NCBI RefSeq assembly: GCF_001625195.1
Contig: NC_054391.1
Location: 1,798,001 to 1,862,000, forward strand
Reading direction: 5' to 3'
DNA from: Drechmeria coniospora
Lineage: Eukaryota > Ascomycota > Sordariomycetes > Hypocreales > Ophiocordycipitaceae
DNA length: 64,000 bases
Shown here: positions 48,034 to 60,073 of the stretch, one piece after another
How positions within the stretch are numbered: position 1 is the first letter of the stretch
Layout of the letters: each line of letters opens with the position of its first letter
The notes under the pieces: model-generated
The model's database searches: none
What the model was told of the DNA's origin: nothing
Seen by the model: the letters and a program-made list of their open reading frames with translations, nothing else
Translations under genes and position numbers: made by a program

Positions 48034-48378
48034 GGTCGGTGAGAAGAAAGAGGTTGTGGTCCAGGGTGGTCGTCACTCCTCAGGGGAAGACTGGACAGGC
48101 TTCCCCTACTCGGTACGATGAATGGTTGTGCGTTTTTGCGTCCAAGGTAAGCAAGATGCAATGAAAATGGAATCAATCAAAACTGCTTATGCTGGGATTC
48201 TGTCCCAGGGGTGTGGCTCTAGCGGATAGTTGTCCGGTAATGAAGTAAGCCTTTCGAGTATAAACAGTGCTGTCAACCGAAATGAATCCCTTGAACGGCG
48301 ACTCCCCCCCCATCACTCTCGTTGCTCCCATATGGTCACCAAAGCCAATCGAGTCACTGTGAGTCAAAATCGATCGTC
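48034..48378. other. Intergenic, convergent 3' ends
   Basis: I see nothing beyond probable 3' UTRs of the two converging genes. Confidence 0.55.
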
Positions 48379-50793
48379 TCAAGCCCATTTCCAGTCGCCG
48401 ATGTGCAGGTCCCGCTCATAGGTCTCGGGACGGTTCACCCACTTGTAGATGTTCGCGTACTTGTTAAGCACTGCCTTTCTCGATGACCCAGAGCAGTGCC
48501 CGGTAAATGTAATGCCTGGTAAGTGGAGATGCTGTCAATAGATATGCGTACCAGCAACTCGATGGGGATGGCATACTCTTCACCTCCCACGGGTCGGCAT
48601 CCGGATGCTCCCATCCCTCGACCGATCGAAGTGTAAACTTGGTGATATCGCTCACCTCAGGGGCACGCGACCCGAATGCTTTCTTCAAGTCGATCATTCG
48701 CCTCTCATTGGCGCCCCCGGATGGGGCCTCGGTCAGCGATGTAGTCGACTTTCCGACATCGATGACGATGTTGTCGTACGTTCCCGAACCCGCAATGTTG
48801 CTGCCCAGCTCGAGCCGAACTTCGAGAGACTTGAAACGCGTGCATGCCCACGGCTCTCCCGGTGGCTGCACTGCGAGCGTTTTTGTCTTCGAGTCTTCGG
48901 TTTCCCATTGCCAGTCGTGCGGAGCAATAGACTTTTTCAGCTTCGTTGGCGTCTTTCCTCCTGTGGCCTGCATGTCACGGTCGAGCCACTCGTAGAGGGA
49001 TGACCATTTGTCAATCACGGCAACTCTACCCGAGCCGGAGCATATTCCTTTGAACGAAACACCTGAATAGACGAGTCGGTCAGTATCGATCTGTCAACCT
49101 TGATTTTCATCATGTTCTTCCGCTGCAAGATTTGAGATTGAACAAGAGTCGCCTTACCGCCAAGCTCCCAATAGTCTGGGTTTGATCCGGCATGAGACCT
49201 AGAGTACAGCGTAAAGTGTTTCACATCAGAAACACGAACATTGCGAACCCCAAAGGCCTTTTTAATATTCACGGATTTCACGTTTTCGAACCCTCGATCT
49301 GGGGAGGTGGCGAGAAGAAGGGTTTGCTTGCCAATGTCCATGACAATCTCGTCGTCGCTTCCACCGCTGATTCCATTGCCGATGTGCAAGTGGATGCTGA
49401 GCTTCCTAAAGTATCGGCAATCCTCTATCCCAGCCAGCATGGGTGGTCGGGGCGTCCGCATGGCTATTTCTCGCGCCCTATCACAATCACGACCCTTGAA
49501 TGCTGCCGCATCGACCGAGAGTTGAGCCTGAGCAGTGCTATTCCGAAAGACAAAACGAAGGGGGAACGGAGGGATACGTACCCTGACGAGACCCCCGTAA
49601 GGAGTTCACAAGCGATCTTTTCTCATGCTTATGGTGTGCCACGAGAGTTGCAAGGACCGCAGCGCAGCTGGCCACCCCGAACTGCCCGCTTCCCCATAGG
49701 TCAAGATTTTCTTCGTCCACTTCCATCGGCTCCGCATCAAGTCCCTGATGTAATGGTCCTGGACTCTCTATTATCTGTTGCCCGTCTTCAGACTCGGGGT
49801 GGGCTCGCTGCTCTTCGACCTCCATCCTCTCTATGGCCGGCCTCTGAGCCGTGACGAGGTCCCCATGGGAGGCATCCAGGTCAACGGCAAAGTAGCCAAA
49901 GATCTGCACGTGATCCATTGTATGGGTGATATCTAGGCCATTAGGATCCGCCTGGTAGTCGATGTAGCGTCGGTATGGCGTTCCGGGGTTCCTGCGTGTT
50001 TCTTGCATCAGCCTATGACGAGGGAGGGAGAAAGTAAGGGAGTGCTGAAATACAACGGACCTGCAAATGACAACATGTCCAGGAACCCTCCTTGTGTCGG
50101 GGCGGGTGCCGGTCCCCCTGGGCCAGTAGGCCACTCCCACAATACGTGGCATGCCAGGTGGGAAAGCTAGATACTCCGGTCGACCCTGGTGTGTCAACTG
50201 ATTTCGATCAGGACCTGGCCGTCGTCCACTCGTTTCATCACCACGGACTCTCCACAAACGCCAGGCAATGCCGTTTCTCGCAAGAACCTCAAAGATGTGG
50301 CCGGAACCACCCTGCCCCGGGGCGGGAATCTCGACGCCGCTGCGACGTGAAACCTCTTCGGGCGTCGTACCAAGGAGATGAGAAACAGTGACGAAGATGC
50401 AGTCGGCCCGCACAGGAGTGCTCGTCAGCAAGTTTGTCAGGGCTTCCATCTTATCCAGGACAAGTTTGATAGATTTGGGCTGGTCCTGTCTTCGCAAGAC
50501 TCTCCCCTCTCTGACGGCGGGTGCATTGATGTCAACTTGATAGTTGTATTAGCTTCGGTATATGAACACTCAAGAATATGACAAGACAGACTTGTTGCTT
50601 CTTGTTCATGTCTTAGCGGGTGTCCGACCCCATTGGCCATGGCGTCCACGACATTGTTGCAGCGGACGATTAGACCGCTGGTGGTCGTTGGGTCAGCAGG
50701 TACACCAGCAGCGTTGGTGACTCCCTGTTGCAGACACATGAGGGCGCTCAGCAGCGCAGGGAATGATTTTCCAACCATTTTGAGGGAATCCAT
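48379..50793 (-). CDS. Secreted effector-like protein: Cys/His (papain-like) module plus two repeated C-terminal units
   Basis: Six minus-strand exons, 50793-50592, 50535-50061, 50012-49582, 49502-49158, 49062-48577 and 48515-48379, give 691 residues, and all phases close. A signal peptide (MVGKSFPALLSALMCLQQG) opens exon 1. Residues 105-225 hold DCIFVTVSHLLG (Cys about 113) and PGHVVI (His about 221), spaced as in papain-fold peptidases and deamidases. Residues about 395-690 are two copies of one unit: a strand-rich part with an acidic (I/E)V(M/I)D(I/V)GK motif, KKAFG, then W-E and CSGS(G/S)R before a helix ending (Y)EWL or (Y)KWV. Each unit is broken by an intron at the same place, after the W-E motif. 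I do not recognise the family. It may be a secreted enzyme or toxin-like effector; the activity is inference. The 48-nt second intron is in frame and less sure. Confidence 0.72.
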
Positions 50794-53410
50794 AGCTCTT
50801 CAATAAAACGAATGCAGTACTCTGAACGTGGTTAAGGCTCGTGATCAAACCAAGCGAGAAAGTCGGCCTTAATATCCAATTGTTTGGCCGAGCCAAGTTG
50901 ACAATTCATTCTAGTGGCACCGATGGAAGGGCTGAAATCCTTCAACTCATGAAATCGTTTGCAAGGGAACCCTCCAGGCCATGAAGAGTATCCGTGGTAA
51001 ACATCATATGCTCGCATGAGATTCTCTTGAGAGCGAGCAATGTTCTGGATCTGTCCCTGAGAACAATCCGGTCGCGTAATCACTATTGAGAGGTGCCGTT
51101 CATGCTCATGGCCAAATTCGCCAAATTTTCTGTATGGTCCAAGGATGGTTGCTTGGGGACAAGGCCATGGGTTTGATATCCTTTGCCACAGACTATTTGC
51201 CAAGATGGGATGGGGGCTTGGATGAAGCCGTCACGCCTGGTTGTTCTCTACTATATACAACACTCATTCCGTTCCCCTGTTCATCTCATAAGTGGGACCA
51301 CCGACAAGTTATAATGCATTCTGACACCAACTAATACTTGCCTCTTGAACTAGGGTCTTCGTGGACGCTGTTGCTTCTCCGTACCAAGCCCGCCTCATCA
51401 GAGCAATAATGCCAAGGTCAGCATACATGCGTTCATGTATTGCTGGAGCGGGTACAAGTATGGTGCCCGCCGCGGAAACCTGGCTGCTAAGTCGGTACAG
51501 TCAAGGACAATAATCTGTGTCTCACTGATCAAACGCGAGAGCGGAGCTTGGACGCGAGCGTACATGATAAACTTTGCGGCTGCGCGACGCACACGTCCAT
51601 ATCCTAGAAGAAATAACATCGCCCATGAGGCAGTTTCGTTGTACCATTGAGACTGTAATGCCGCAACAATGAGGTGGATAGAATGTTTTTTGGTGGGCGC
51701 ATAAATGGTCCTGCCCATCGTTGACAAGCCCCCGGAACAATTATGACGAGTTCGGAAGAGGGCCGAGATGAACAATGCGGTAGTCACGAGTACTACCATT
51801 TCTCCTTTCAATTCCGGCTCGTGCTCGGTCGTTAACGTATCGTTGGAAAGACTGACGGTTGGGGTAGTGTTGCCAATGCAGCTGTTGCAAGATCCACGAG
51901 GAGCGTGTGAAGTTCGTCTCGGGGAATATACAATCCAGTGCCTGCTTGGATTGAGTAAACACTTTTAATGCGAAATTGGTCATTAATGCGGTCAAACAAG
52001 CGTTGCGACCAAGAACATTCAAGCATCGACAGGGTGGCCGAGAGCGAGTACAGCCCATGCTAGTCGGCATATATTACCCACACGGTGTACCGTGTCGCAT
52101 GCCCTTGTCGAGAAAAGAAGGTTAATCGGGGTGCAGGGGTAATACTTTTCTGTGACTCAGGCGGCATCATTGGCGTTTAGAATGGCCGGTCCTGCTGTCA
52201 GAAGTCCTACCAGAAGACTTGTCAGAAGTGGTCAAAGGTCTGGTGAAGCAAAGCTAAGAAAATAAGAGCTCATTATTTTACATCGGAGATAGGGACCGCG
52301 TGTAGAATGCTATTATGTGTGTACATCATTTATTTGGATGGTCCATATTGTTCCAAGAACATTCAAGGCTTGCTCCTTGCCTAGTATAGGCTGAAAATGG
52401 CAGAGGCAAAGAGCAACGGAGCGAATAATATGAGAAGAGTATAGAAATATGGTTCGGGAGACTGACTTCGCGTCCAGTTTTGCAAATCTGGAACAGTCAA
52501 CATGCCGACCCACGGTCCCGTCCGCGAGCATGTCGTGCAGGGTTTCGGACCTTGCGAAAGGCGAAACTGTTGAGAATATTTTCATGCATGTTTTCCAATC
52601 ATTGATGTCTGGTGCCATTACACATTCCTGGTGGATGTCGACGTGCATTTCTTCTTGCGAGTGTACGGTAATTCATTGTAGAGAACCGTTGGCGATCTGG
52701 GACCTCTCGGCTCCGCACGCGATGAATCGTATTGTCTCTGCCCGTCTGTTCCAGCACCACATCGGCGTAACTCGGCTGATTGGGTGCCATGACATGGACA
52801 AGGTCCTTCTCGGACGCACGAGCAAGGCATACATACACTGGAGAGTCGATGGGACAGATTACAAGGTGACATATTCAATATTTCAACTCCTGAACAACTG
52901 TATCCTTGAGTTAATCGTGACCGGCATCTCGGCTAGTGCTTGAATCGAGAGAGGATAAGTTTGAATCAATTGACTTGTTATCAACGTTACCTACCGAGAT
53001 CCCCACCCCCCAGCTAGTCGTGGAAATCACCGAACCGGAGCTCGCCGCTCGCAGGCGGGACGGAGGTAGAAGTAGAGACAACTCCTTGTCGGCCTCGTGG
53101 TACATTTCGCCGATGCCCCCCTGACCAGTTAGAGACAATGCGACGATATTAAATGCTGTTTCTGGAACCATCGGGAAACAAATCGCATGGAACCCCGTTC
53201 GCACTTTGTCCGCTTGTTATTGTCCTTCGGCTTCGGGCAGGATCCCACCAACCTTTCCGTTAGTTACGCCGATTGGGACGACACTGGCAGAGGTCCCATG
53301 ACAGCCTAGCCTATACGATATTACCAAAATGAAAAAGGTATGTAGGCACGAATACGGGCACAAGTCGAGAGCAGGCGGTATGGAGGATTGTGGAAGAATC
53401 AAGGCAAATC
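50794..53410 (-). other. Unresolved coding-looking region, minus strand
   Basis: Several minus-strand frames look protein-like: 51203-50832, 51811-51398, 52026-51832 (or the overlapping 52070-51741), 52648-52313, 52838-52599, 53204-52911 and 53402-53217. Splice-like signals occur, for example an ACTAAC branch word with an AG near 53260. I could not chain them with consistent phases, and several overlap in different frames. The stretch may be a diverged multi-exon gene related in style to its neighbour, or a decayed one. Nothing here shows a motif I can name. Confidence 0.3.
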
Positions 53411-56250
53411 AACTTTCTTTCTAGACAAGTGCCGTCGAGCAGCGGAGTGACGACATTTGGATTGGACGTCGAAGGCGATGCTCCAGTGGACAGTTGGCTG
53501 CTGCACATTTGTGGTGAAGGGGAGGAACGCAGTGGCATCGTCCTGTAGGACGGCTGCTCACGCTCAGGGGTGTTTGGGACCGATGTCCAGTGCATGTCCA
53601 AACGTTCGACTGGAGGCTTGATTCCCGATCGGCGGCCTACGCCATCTTCATGTGCTTGGGTCGACACTGTATCATCCTGGCAAAAGGTGCTTCTCGATTC
53701 AAGGGAACATGGCAAGACAGGACAATACAAGGGATGGCAAGGCATGACATGGCACGATATTGACATGACCCCGTGGCCGATGCCGAGTGGAGAGCAGAAA
53801 GAGCTCATGTACATGTATACCTCCGAAGGACGTGGAGTTATATAGTCATTGTCGGCGCATTGGGCGCAGTGGGCCTGTGAGGCAGCTCCGGGGGCCTTGG
53901 TGTTCCATGTACGAAGTACTCCGTAATTACGGAGTAATAAACTACTTGAATAATACAGCAAGTTACTTGCCAGACCATAATGTGTAGCGCTAGTACCACT
54001 ACAGTGTACGTTCTGTAAGTCATCGTATTCATCGATCCATCCCCACCCTCCATGCTTGGTAGCATAGGGACAGGGGTCCTTATATTATGGGACCGAGCTG
54101 GTGTGCGACGGGCAGAGCAGGGTGATAGGGGACGGGCATCAACGGCGTACGTCCGGACGTCCGATCGGCTTGCGCCGGTGTCAGCTCCGTGACAGGCTGT
54201 CAGGACGGCGCATCCGAGATTCATTTATTCCACTAATACTCCGTACTCATGAGCACTCTGGATATGCATACATAGCTGGGTAGCACAAGTACTGGCCGTA
54301 CTCTGTACTTGTGCAACACTTGCATTTGCCACGCTCTAACGACGAGCACACGCCTCGTGCTCTACGTTTCGCCTGCCATCGTTCGCGGTTTACCGTGAAA
54401 TCCGTCGACGGTGTATAATTCATGGAGATGCGTATTCTACCATGTACATGTCGCACACACATCTCGACTCGATTTGGTCCGTATAGGAGGGTGACGGGAG
54501 GATCGCATTCGTCACGACACACGACCAGCGCGCCGAGCCGATCTGCAAGTTTTCCCATCAAGGAAAGAGTCGGCTTCAGTATTGCTTGTAATGGCTTGCG
54601 AGTGGACCAAGGAATGCATGAACGAGTATCCGGATGAACTGATGCTCGGCCATCGTCGGCCGATTGGACATGAGACCTGCTCAACGACAGGAGCAGCATC
54701 ACAGCAGACGGATCTACGTGGCTTCGCCGAGGTCCCACAGCAGCTGCTAGACTGGGGCGACAGGCGAGCTAAAAGATAAGCTCGCCGCCGTCATGGATGG
54801 TGGCGTCGGGAGGTGCACATGCCAGCCATCGATTTGTGGTGGAAGCAGCGGTATTGTCGGCGGCTGTACTGAGTAGCACGATGTGTCCTCAAGGCCTAGG
54901 TGAGTGTCGACGCCGAGCGAGCCTAGGTTCATGACCAAATGATGAATGTAAGTAATGGCGGGCAAGCTGGCAGCAAGCAGGCAGTCAGTTACGAGGAGAA
55001 ACGAGGGTGAGTCGTCCGGATGATGTGTCCAGACAGAGAATAATTACGTAATACAACAGATAGCTTCTGTTCGAAGCACTGTGCACTGTGTTATGGAGCA
55101 CACCAAATTGCTGCGCCTACAACTAATACAGTGAGTGCAGCAATACAGTCCATGTAGAGTCTTGGGGCACTCGCTCACACAGTACGGACTATTATCAACT
55201 CCGTCCTCCACCCATCATGACGAGGACTTGGCCAACGATGCTGTTCCCCTCACTCAACCTCCGCTTTCCAACGACGAATCCATCCATCCATCCACCCAAT
55301 TCATCCATCCACACTTGAAGAAAACCAAGCTTGCATCGACCTCGACACAGCAGCCTGCTTGTTCCCCATCATTCATTGACAACTAGCAACCCTCCCGGGG
55401 TCGTCGTCGTCGATAGTGGACACATATGCCGTTCGCCACATTCGACTACCGGCTGTTCAGATTTCGGTCGACAACTTCATACTTGCCGCGAGTGGTGGGG
55501 GGTGACACCCATCCTCGCACGCCTACGTCGTTTCCCCAAGATGGCCCCATGGTGGCCCCCCCTCGTCCATCCCGCCGATCGACGCCTCCATCGACGCCCC
55601 CATCAACACACCCATAGCGCGCGCGTGGCGCTGGAACTGTCAAATTATCTGTTGCGCCATCCATCCGCAAATGGCAAAAGGGTAGGCCGCTATCTACCTG
55701 TAGTTGATGATGTAAATTATCAAGGCCAACCATCGGTGTCGCTACCGCGCTGTCGTCCGGAACGGGCCAGCGCCCAGCGATGGCTTGCGTCCTCGACCTA
55801 CGCTACGGCGGCACGACCGCACGCCTGAACAACCGCCCCCACACGACAGCACGATTCGCAGGAACCGCACTACCGGGCGGACAGGGAGGAGCCCGCCAAC
55901 CACGAATGCCCATATGGCCCATCCCACCGTTCACTGCCAAAGTGTCGAGCTCGCTGCTCGGCCGTTGCAAACGTCGTCTGAAGAGTTGACCTGTCGTTCG
56001 TGGCTTGACCGCGTCCGCTCCACCATGTGTCCCTTTCTCGGGCCAACAATCGGACGCTCGTCGCGGTTCTGGGTACTATATAGAACGGAGACTCGTCTCG
56101 CGAGCGAAGGATGTCGATCCCGCGTGCGACCTTGACTCGACTGCCACTCGCCACCGAACGCGAACGCGCCCTCCCTCCCTTTCCTTCTCGCGGCTTTCAT
56201 CCCCCCCCCCCGTCGAATCCGTCGGCTCGTCCGGCCGCCCGCCCGTCATC
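53411..56250. other. Intergenic with isolated GTAC palindromes
   Basis: The perfect 20-bp palindrome TACTCCGTAATTACGGAGTA lies at 53917-53936, and another TACTCCGTA word near 54239. Otherwise only short motif-free frames are seen. The right 200 bp should be the mannosidase promoter and 5' UTR. Confidence 0.5.
56077..56083 (+). promoter_or_regulatory. TATA-like box of mannosidase gene
   Basis: TATATAG lies 168 nt upstream of the ATG at 56251. Confidence 0.4.
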
Positions 56251-58053
56251 ATGTGGGCCATTCGAAGATACATCCTCACCGGCATCCTCCTCTTCGTCTT
56301 CATCTCCCTCTGGCGCAACTACGGCACGAGCAGCCTGCTGCCGTCGAGCCTGCTCGACCAGCTCCAGCTCGACTCGGGCAGCTTCCCCAAGGATGACTTC
56401 TTCTGGCGCAACCTCGAGCCCCAGTTCCCCGTCACGAGCTTCCGGCCTCTGCCGACGGGCACGGCCAAGACGCTGCCGCCCGTGCAGGCCAAGTTCGAGC
56501 CCGAGTCGGACCAGGACAAGCAGCTCCGGCTGAGCCGGCGCGGCGTCATCAAGGATGCCTTCAGCAAGGCCTGGACCTCGTACCGCAAGCACGCCTGGAT
56601 GAGGGACGAGGTCGGGCCCGTGTCAGGTCAGCCCAAAAACTCGCTCAACGGCTGGGGCGCGACGCTCGTCGACGCGCTCGACACACTCTGGATCATGGAC
56701 ATGAAGCCTGAGTTCGAAGAGGCCATCGCCGCCGTCCACAAGAACATCTCGTTCGCCTTCTCCAACACGCCCGGCATCTCCGTCTTCGAGACGACGATCC
56801 GCTACCTCGGCGGCCTCCTCGCCGCCCACGACCTCAGCGGCGACCGGCGCATGCTCCTCAAGGCACGCGACGTCGGCGACATGCTCTACATGTCCTTCGA
56901 CACGCCCAACCACCTGCCCTCGCTCCGCTGGGAGCTCAAGGAGGCGGCCCAGAAGCAGTCCCAGTCGGCGGCGCAGGTGGCGCTGCTCGCCGAGATCGGC
57001 TCGTTGAGCCTCGAGTTCACGCGGCTCAGCCTGCTCACGGGCGACCCCAAGTACCACGACGCCGTCGACAACATCGCCCAGCTGCTCCACCGGGCCCAGA
57101 TGTACACCAAGGTGCCGGGCCTCTGGCCGGCCTTTATCAACCCGGCCGACGAGGACTTCGACTCGGGCTCCTTTTACACCCTCGGCGGCATGTCGGACAG
57201 CGCCTACGAGTGCCCGCTGAAGACGGCCGCCCTCCTCGGCCAGGACTCGGGCAAGTGGGTCGAGATGTACCTCGAGAGCATGAAGGCCTCGAACGAGTAC
57301 CTCTTCTTCCGGCCCATGACGCCCGAAAACGACGACATCCTCTTCTCGGGCGTCCTGCACGCGAACCGCAACAGCGACGGCACCTCGGTCATCCTCGTCC
57401 CGAGCTCGGGCCACCTCACCTGCTTCCTCGGCGGCGTCCTCGCCCTCGGCAGCAAGCTCCTCAAGGAGGAGTCCCACCTCGCCCTCGCCGAGAAGATCAC
57501 CAAGGGCTGCGTCTGGGCCTACTCGGCCCTGCCGTCGGGCGTCATGCCCGAGGTGCTCGAGCTCACGCGCTGCGCGGACCGAAACAACTGCCCGTGGTCG
57601 GAGTCGACGTGGCACGACGCCGTCGCCGCCGCCAACGCCGACCGGGCCGAGGGAAAGCCCGGCTCGGAGCTCGCGCAGCAGTTCAAGCTGCCCAAGGGCA
57701 TCTCCAAGATCAACGACGGCCGGTACGTGCTGCGGCCCGAGGCCATCGAGAGCGTCTTCGTCATGTACCGCGTCACGGGCGACAAGAAGTGGCAGGACAT
57801 TGCATGGAAAATGTGGGAGTCGATCGACGCCCTCACGAGCACGAGCCGGGGCCACAGCGCCGTGACCAACGTCAACGCCAACCACCATGAGGGCGAGGCG
57901 GCCGACAAGATCGACGTCATGGAGAGCTACTGGCTTGGCGAGACGCTCAAGTACTTTTACCTCATCTTCTCGGAGCCCGAGCTGATCAACCTCGACGACT
58001 GGGTGCTCACAACGGAGGCGCACCCGCTCCGGAGGTTCAAGCAAGGCGACTAG
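56251..58053 (+). CDS. GH47 class I alpha-1,2-mannosidase, type II membrane protein
   Basis: The intronless frame gives 600 residues. Translation can run back to 56005, but the ATG at 56251 begins a typical type II topology: a short basic tail (MWAIRRY) and one membrane anchor (ILTGILLFVFISLW), as in Golgi and ER mannosidases. The GH47 barrel follows: YRKHAWMRDEVGPVSG, NGWGATLVDALDTLWIM, FETTIRYLGGLLAAHDLSGD, GGMSDSAYECPLKTAALL, SSGHLTCFLGG, RPEAIESVFVMYRVTGD and the C-terminal TTEAHPLRR with the Ca2+-binding Thr. The enzyme trims alpha-1,2 mannose from N-glycans. The motif DSAYECPLK is unusual, since most relatives read DS-YEYL-K. Codons are strongly GC3-biased, which produces long antisense shadow frames. 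Confidence 0.93.
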   Translation: MWAIRRYILTGILLFVFISLWRNYGTSSLLPSSLLDQLQLDSGSFPKDDFFWRNLEPQFPVTSFRPLPTGTAKTLPPVQAKFEPESDQDKQLRLSRRGVIKDAFSKAWTSYRKHAWMRDEVGPVSGQPKNSLNGWGATLVDALDTLWIMDMKPEFEEAIAAVHKNISFAFSNTPGISVFETTIRYLGGLLAAHDLSGDRRMLLKARDVGDMLYMSFDTPNHLPSLRWELKEAAQKQSQSAAQVALLAEIGSLSLEFTRLSLLTGDPKYHDAVDNIAQLLHRAQMYTKVPGLWPAFINPADEDFDSGSFYTLGGMSDSAYECPLKTAALLGQDSGKWVEMYLESMKASNEYLFFRPMTPENDDILFSGVLHANRNSDGTSVILVPSSGHLTCFLGGVLALGSKLLKEESHLALAEKITKGCVWAYSALPSGVMPEVLELTRCADRNNCPWSESTWHDAVAAANADRAEGKPGSELAQQFKLPKGISKINDGRYVLRPEAIESVFVMYRVTGDKKWQDIAWKMWESIDALTSTSRGHSAVTNVNANHHEGEAADKIDVMESYWLGETLKYFYLIFSEPELINLDDWVLTTEAHPLRRFKQGD

Positions 58054-60073
58054 GGGAGCCCGGCGAAGAGGACGGACGACATGCATGCGCACCACGCCAC
58101 GTTGGCGTCACGTCGGCTCGGGCCGCACCACGATGCCATGAACGTCACCAAGATGAGGCAAGGCCACGGGAGCGGAAAAGGACGAGGACGAGGACGAGGA
58201 CGAGGATGGAGACGGTCGCCTCGGCCGCTTCCCCCTCGTCCCCTCGTCCCGGCTTGGCTCTCTTGTCCCTCGCACTCTCGCGCACCCTCACTGTCACTCC
58301 CAGTCTTCCCTTTTTTTTCTGTTTCTTCTACATAGTTTTTTCTCATCATGTCACATTTTATTCTTTTTCTCTTCGTCTGCCGAAGCATACGGCCGTACAT
58401 ACATGTATACACATGTGGTGCAACGTCGTGCAACAGGGTGGTGCAGTGCGATGGCTCGGCGAGCAGCAAGAATGGGAGCCAAAAGGCATCCATCCGTGTG
58501 GGTCCGTCCCTGTCTTGCTCGCACGAGGATGAGCCAGTTGACTCTGCGAACAGCGGCGTACTTGAGCGCACGTACGCGATGTATTTCCAGTAGAGCGCCG
58601 CAGTGGGCATAAAATATGAATACTATTTCAATAAGTTCAGATAATGCGAGACTAGCGCAGACGATTCGATGGAATCACGATGGTGGTACGAGCACCCACT
58701 CCATAGCCTGGGCAAGGCATGACGATGATTGGCCGTCGGTGTCGGTTCTCGACAAGGCTAGAGATACGGAGTACCTACGGAGTAATACTCCGTACCGGAC
58801 ATGTGCATGTACAGTAGGTAGTTGTGCCCGAGTATGTAGTACGGGAGTACATGTACATGTACTTGTCGCACATGGAAGTATACTCCGTACAGTGCGGAGA
58901 GCACTTGTATAGTACGAGGGACTTGGTGCTGGGTACGGAGTAGCACTTGCTGTAACCTGTAAGTATCGTGCTGATCAGGAGTACTTACTGGTTCACCCAC
59001 ATGTACCTAGTACTTACTTAGTTGTGCATTACTTGTACGGCACCGTACGGAAAACGCGTCATCACGGTACGGAGTACGGAGAACTTCGTGGCAAGTACAA
59101 TACGGAGTACAAGTACTGCGTACTTAAGTAGCTGTACTTCCACCACGGCACGGAGTCCAGTGTGCTCCGTAGTGGGTACTTGGCATTTATCTCGAAACGG
59201 CCCCACTAGGATGATGACGGCCGGTTACGCCGGCAGCACGATGCTAGCGTCGGTACCCACCATCACCGAAAGACTGACGAACAGTACGAACACGTAAGTA
59301 GGTGTACAAGGAATTACTAGTATTGTAGGTGTACACGCAAGTATTTGCACGAAAATGGCACGGCCCAAGTACGGATGCTCCGAGCAAGGGAGTAACATGT
59401 GCTGAGCACCCACCACCAACTGATGCATCCGACTGATCAACAGTATTGTGCTTTGCATTTGTGTCGGCAACGGCAACGGCGTGGTGGAGAGAGCTGTGGC
59501 AGGAGAAGGCCACGGTTAGGAGCAATGCAAAGACCAATTGCGTACTTCTCTTCATGACTGCCAGCACAAGTGATACCCATGGTCAATCTGTATCGCTCAA
59601 CCATCTCCTCCATCCCGATGTCACATCGCCGACAAGGACGATGCGGTGCAGATACCTATCGTCTCCGCGTTGACGTGGGATACGACCCCTCTCTTGCGGT
59701 TCTGCTTGATGCAATCGACGGTTTCCTGCGCATGAACGGTCAATTGGTTTGAGCACGTCGATGGGATAAGCAAGTGGCTATTCGACTCCAGAGACGGCCG
59801 CTCGGGACGTTCTAATCAGCGAAAGCACGACAGTCACCTAGCAAAGAGGTCTTAAACGAATTGACTGAATTGAAATCGTGTGCATTGCTGAAAGAAAAAC
59901 TATACATGTCTAGATACACTCGCTGCCTATCAATGAATGTAATGAGGTGCTTGCCAAAAACCTGGTCAAAGTACAACCCCCAACTCCAAATGAGAAGAGA
60001 AAAGAAAAAAGAAAAAAAAACCCATGCCTCAATTGGTTTACTGATATTAGAAGCAAAGAGGTAAAAAAAAAAC
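58054..60073. other. Intergenic with GTAC block at 58740-59300
   Basis: A GGACGA hexamer run lies near 58178-58206. From 58740 to 59300 TACGGAGTA / TACTCCGTA words recur (58767, 58780, 58882, 58935, 59068, 59102). The right end is A-rich 3' UTR of the next minus-strand gene. No gene is supported. Confidence 0.6.

Noticed and set aside
56623..58095. 490-codon minus-strand frame opposite GH47
   Set aside because: It is a mirror of the strongly GC3-biased mannosidase frame and is composed of Arg/Glu/Val-rich low complexity.
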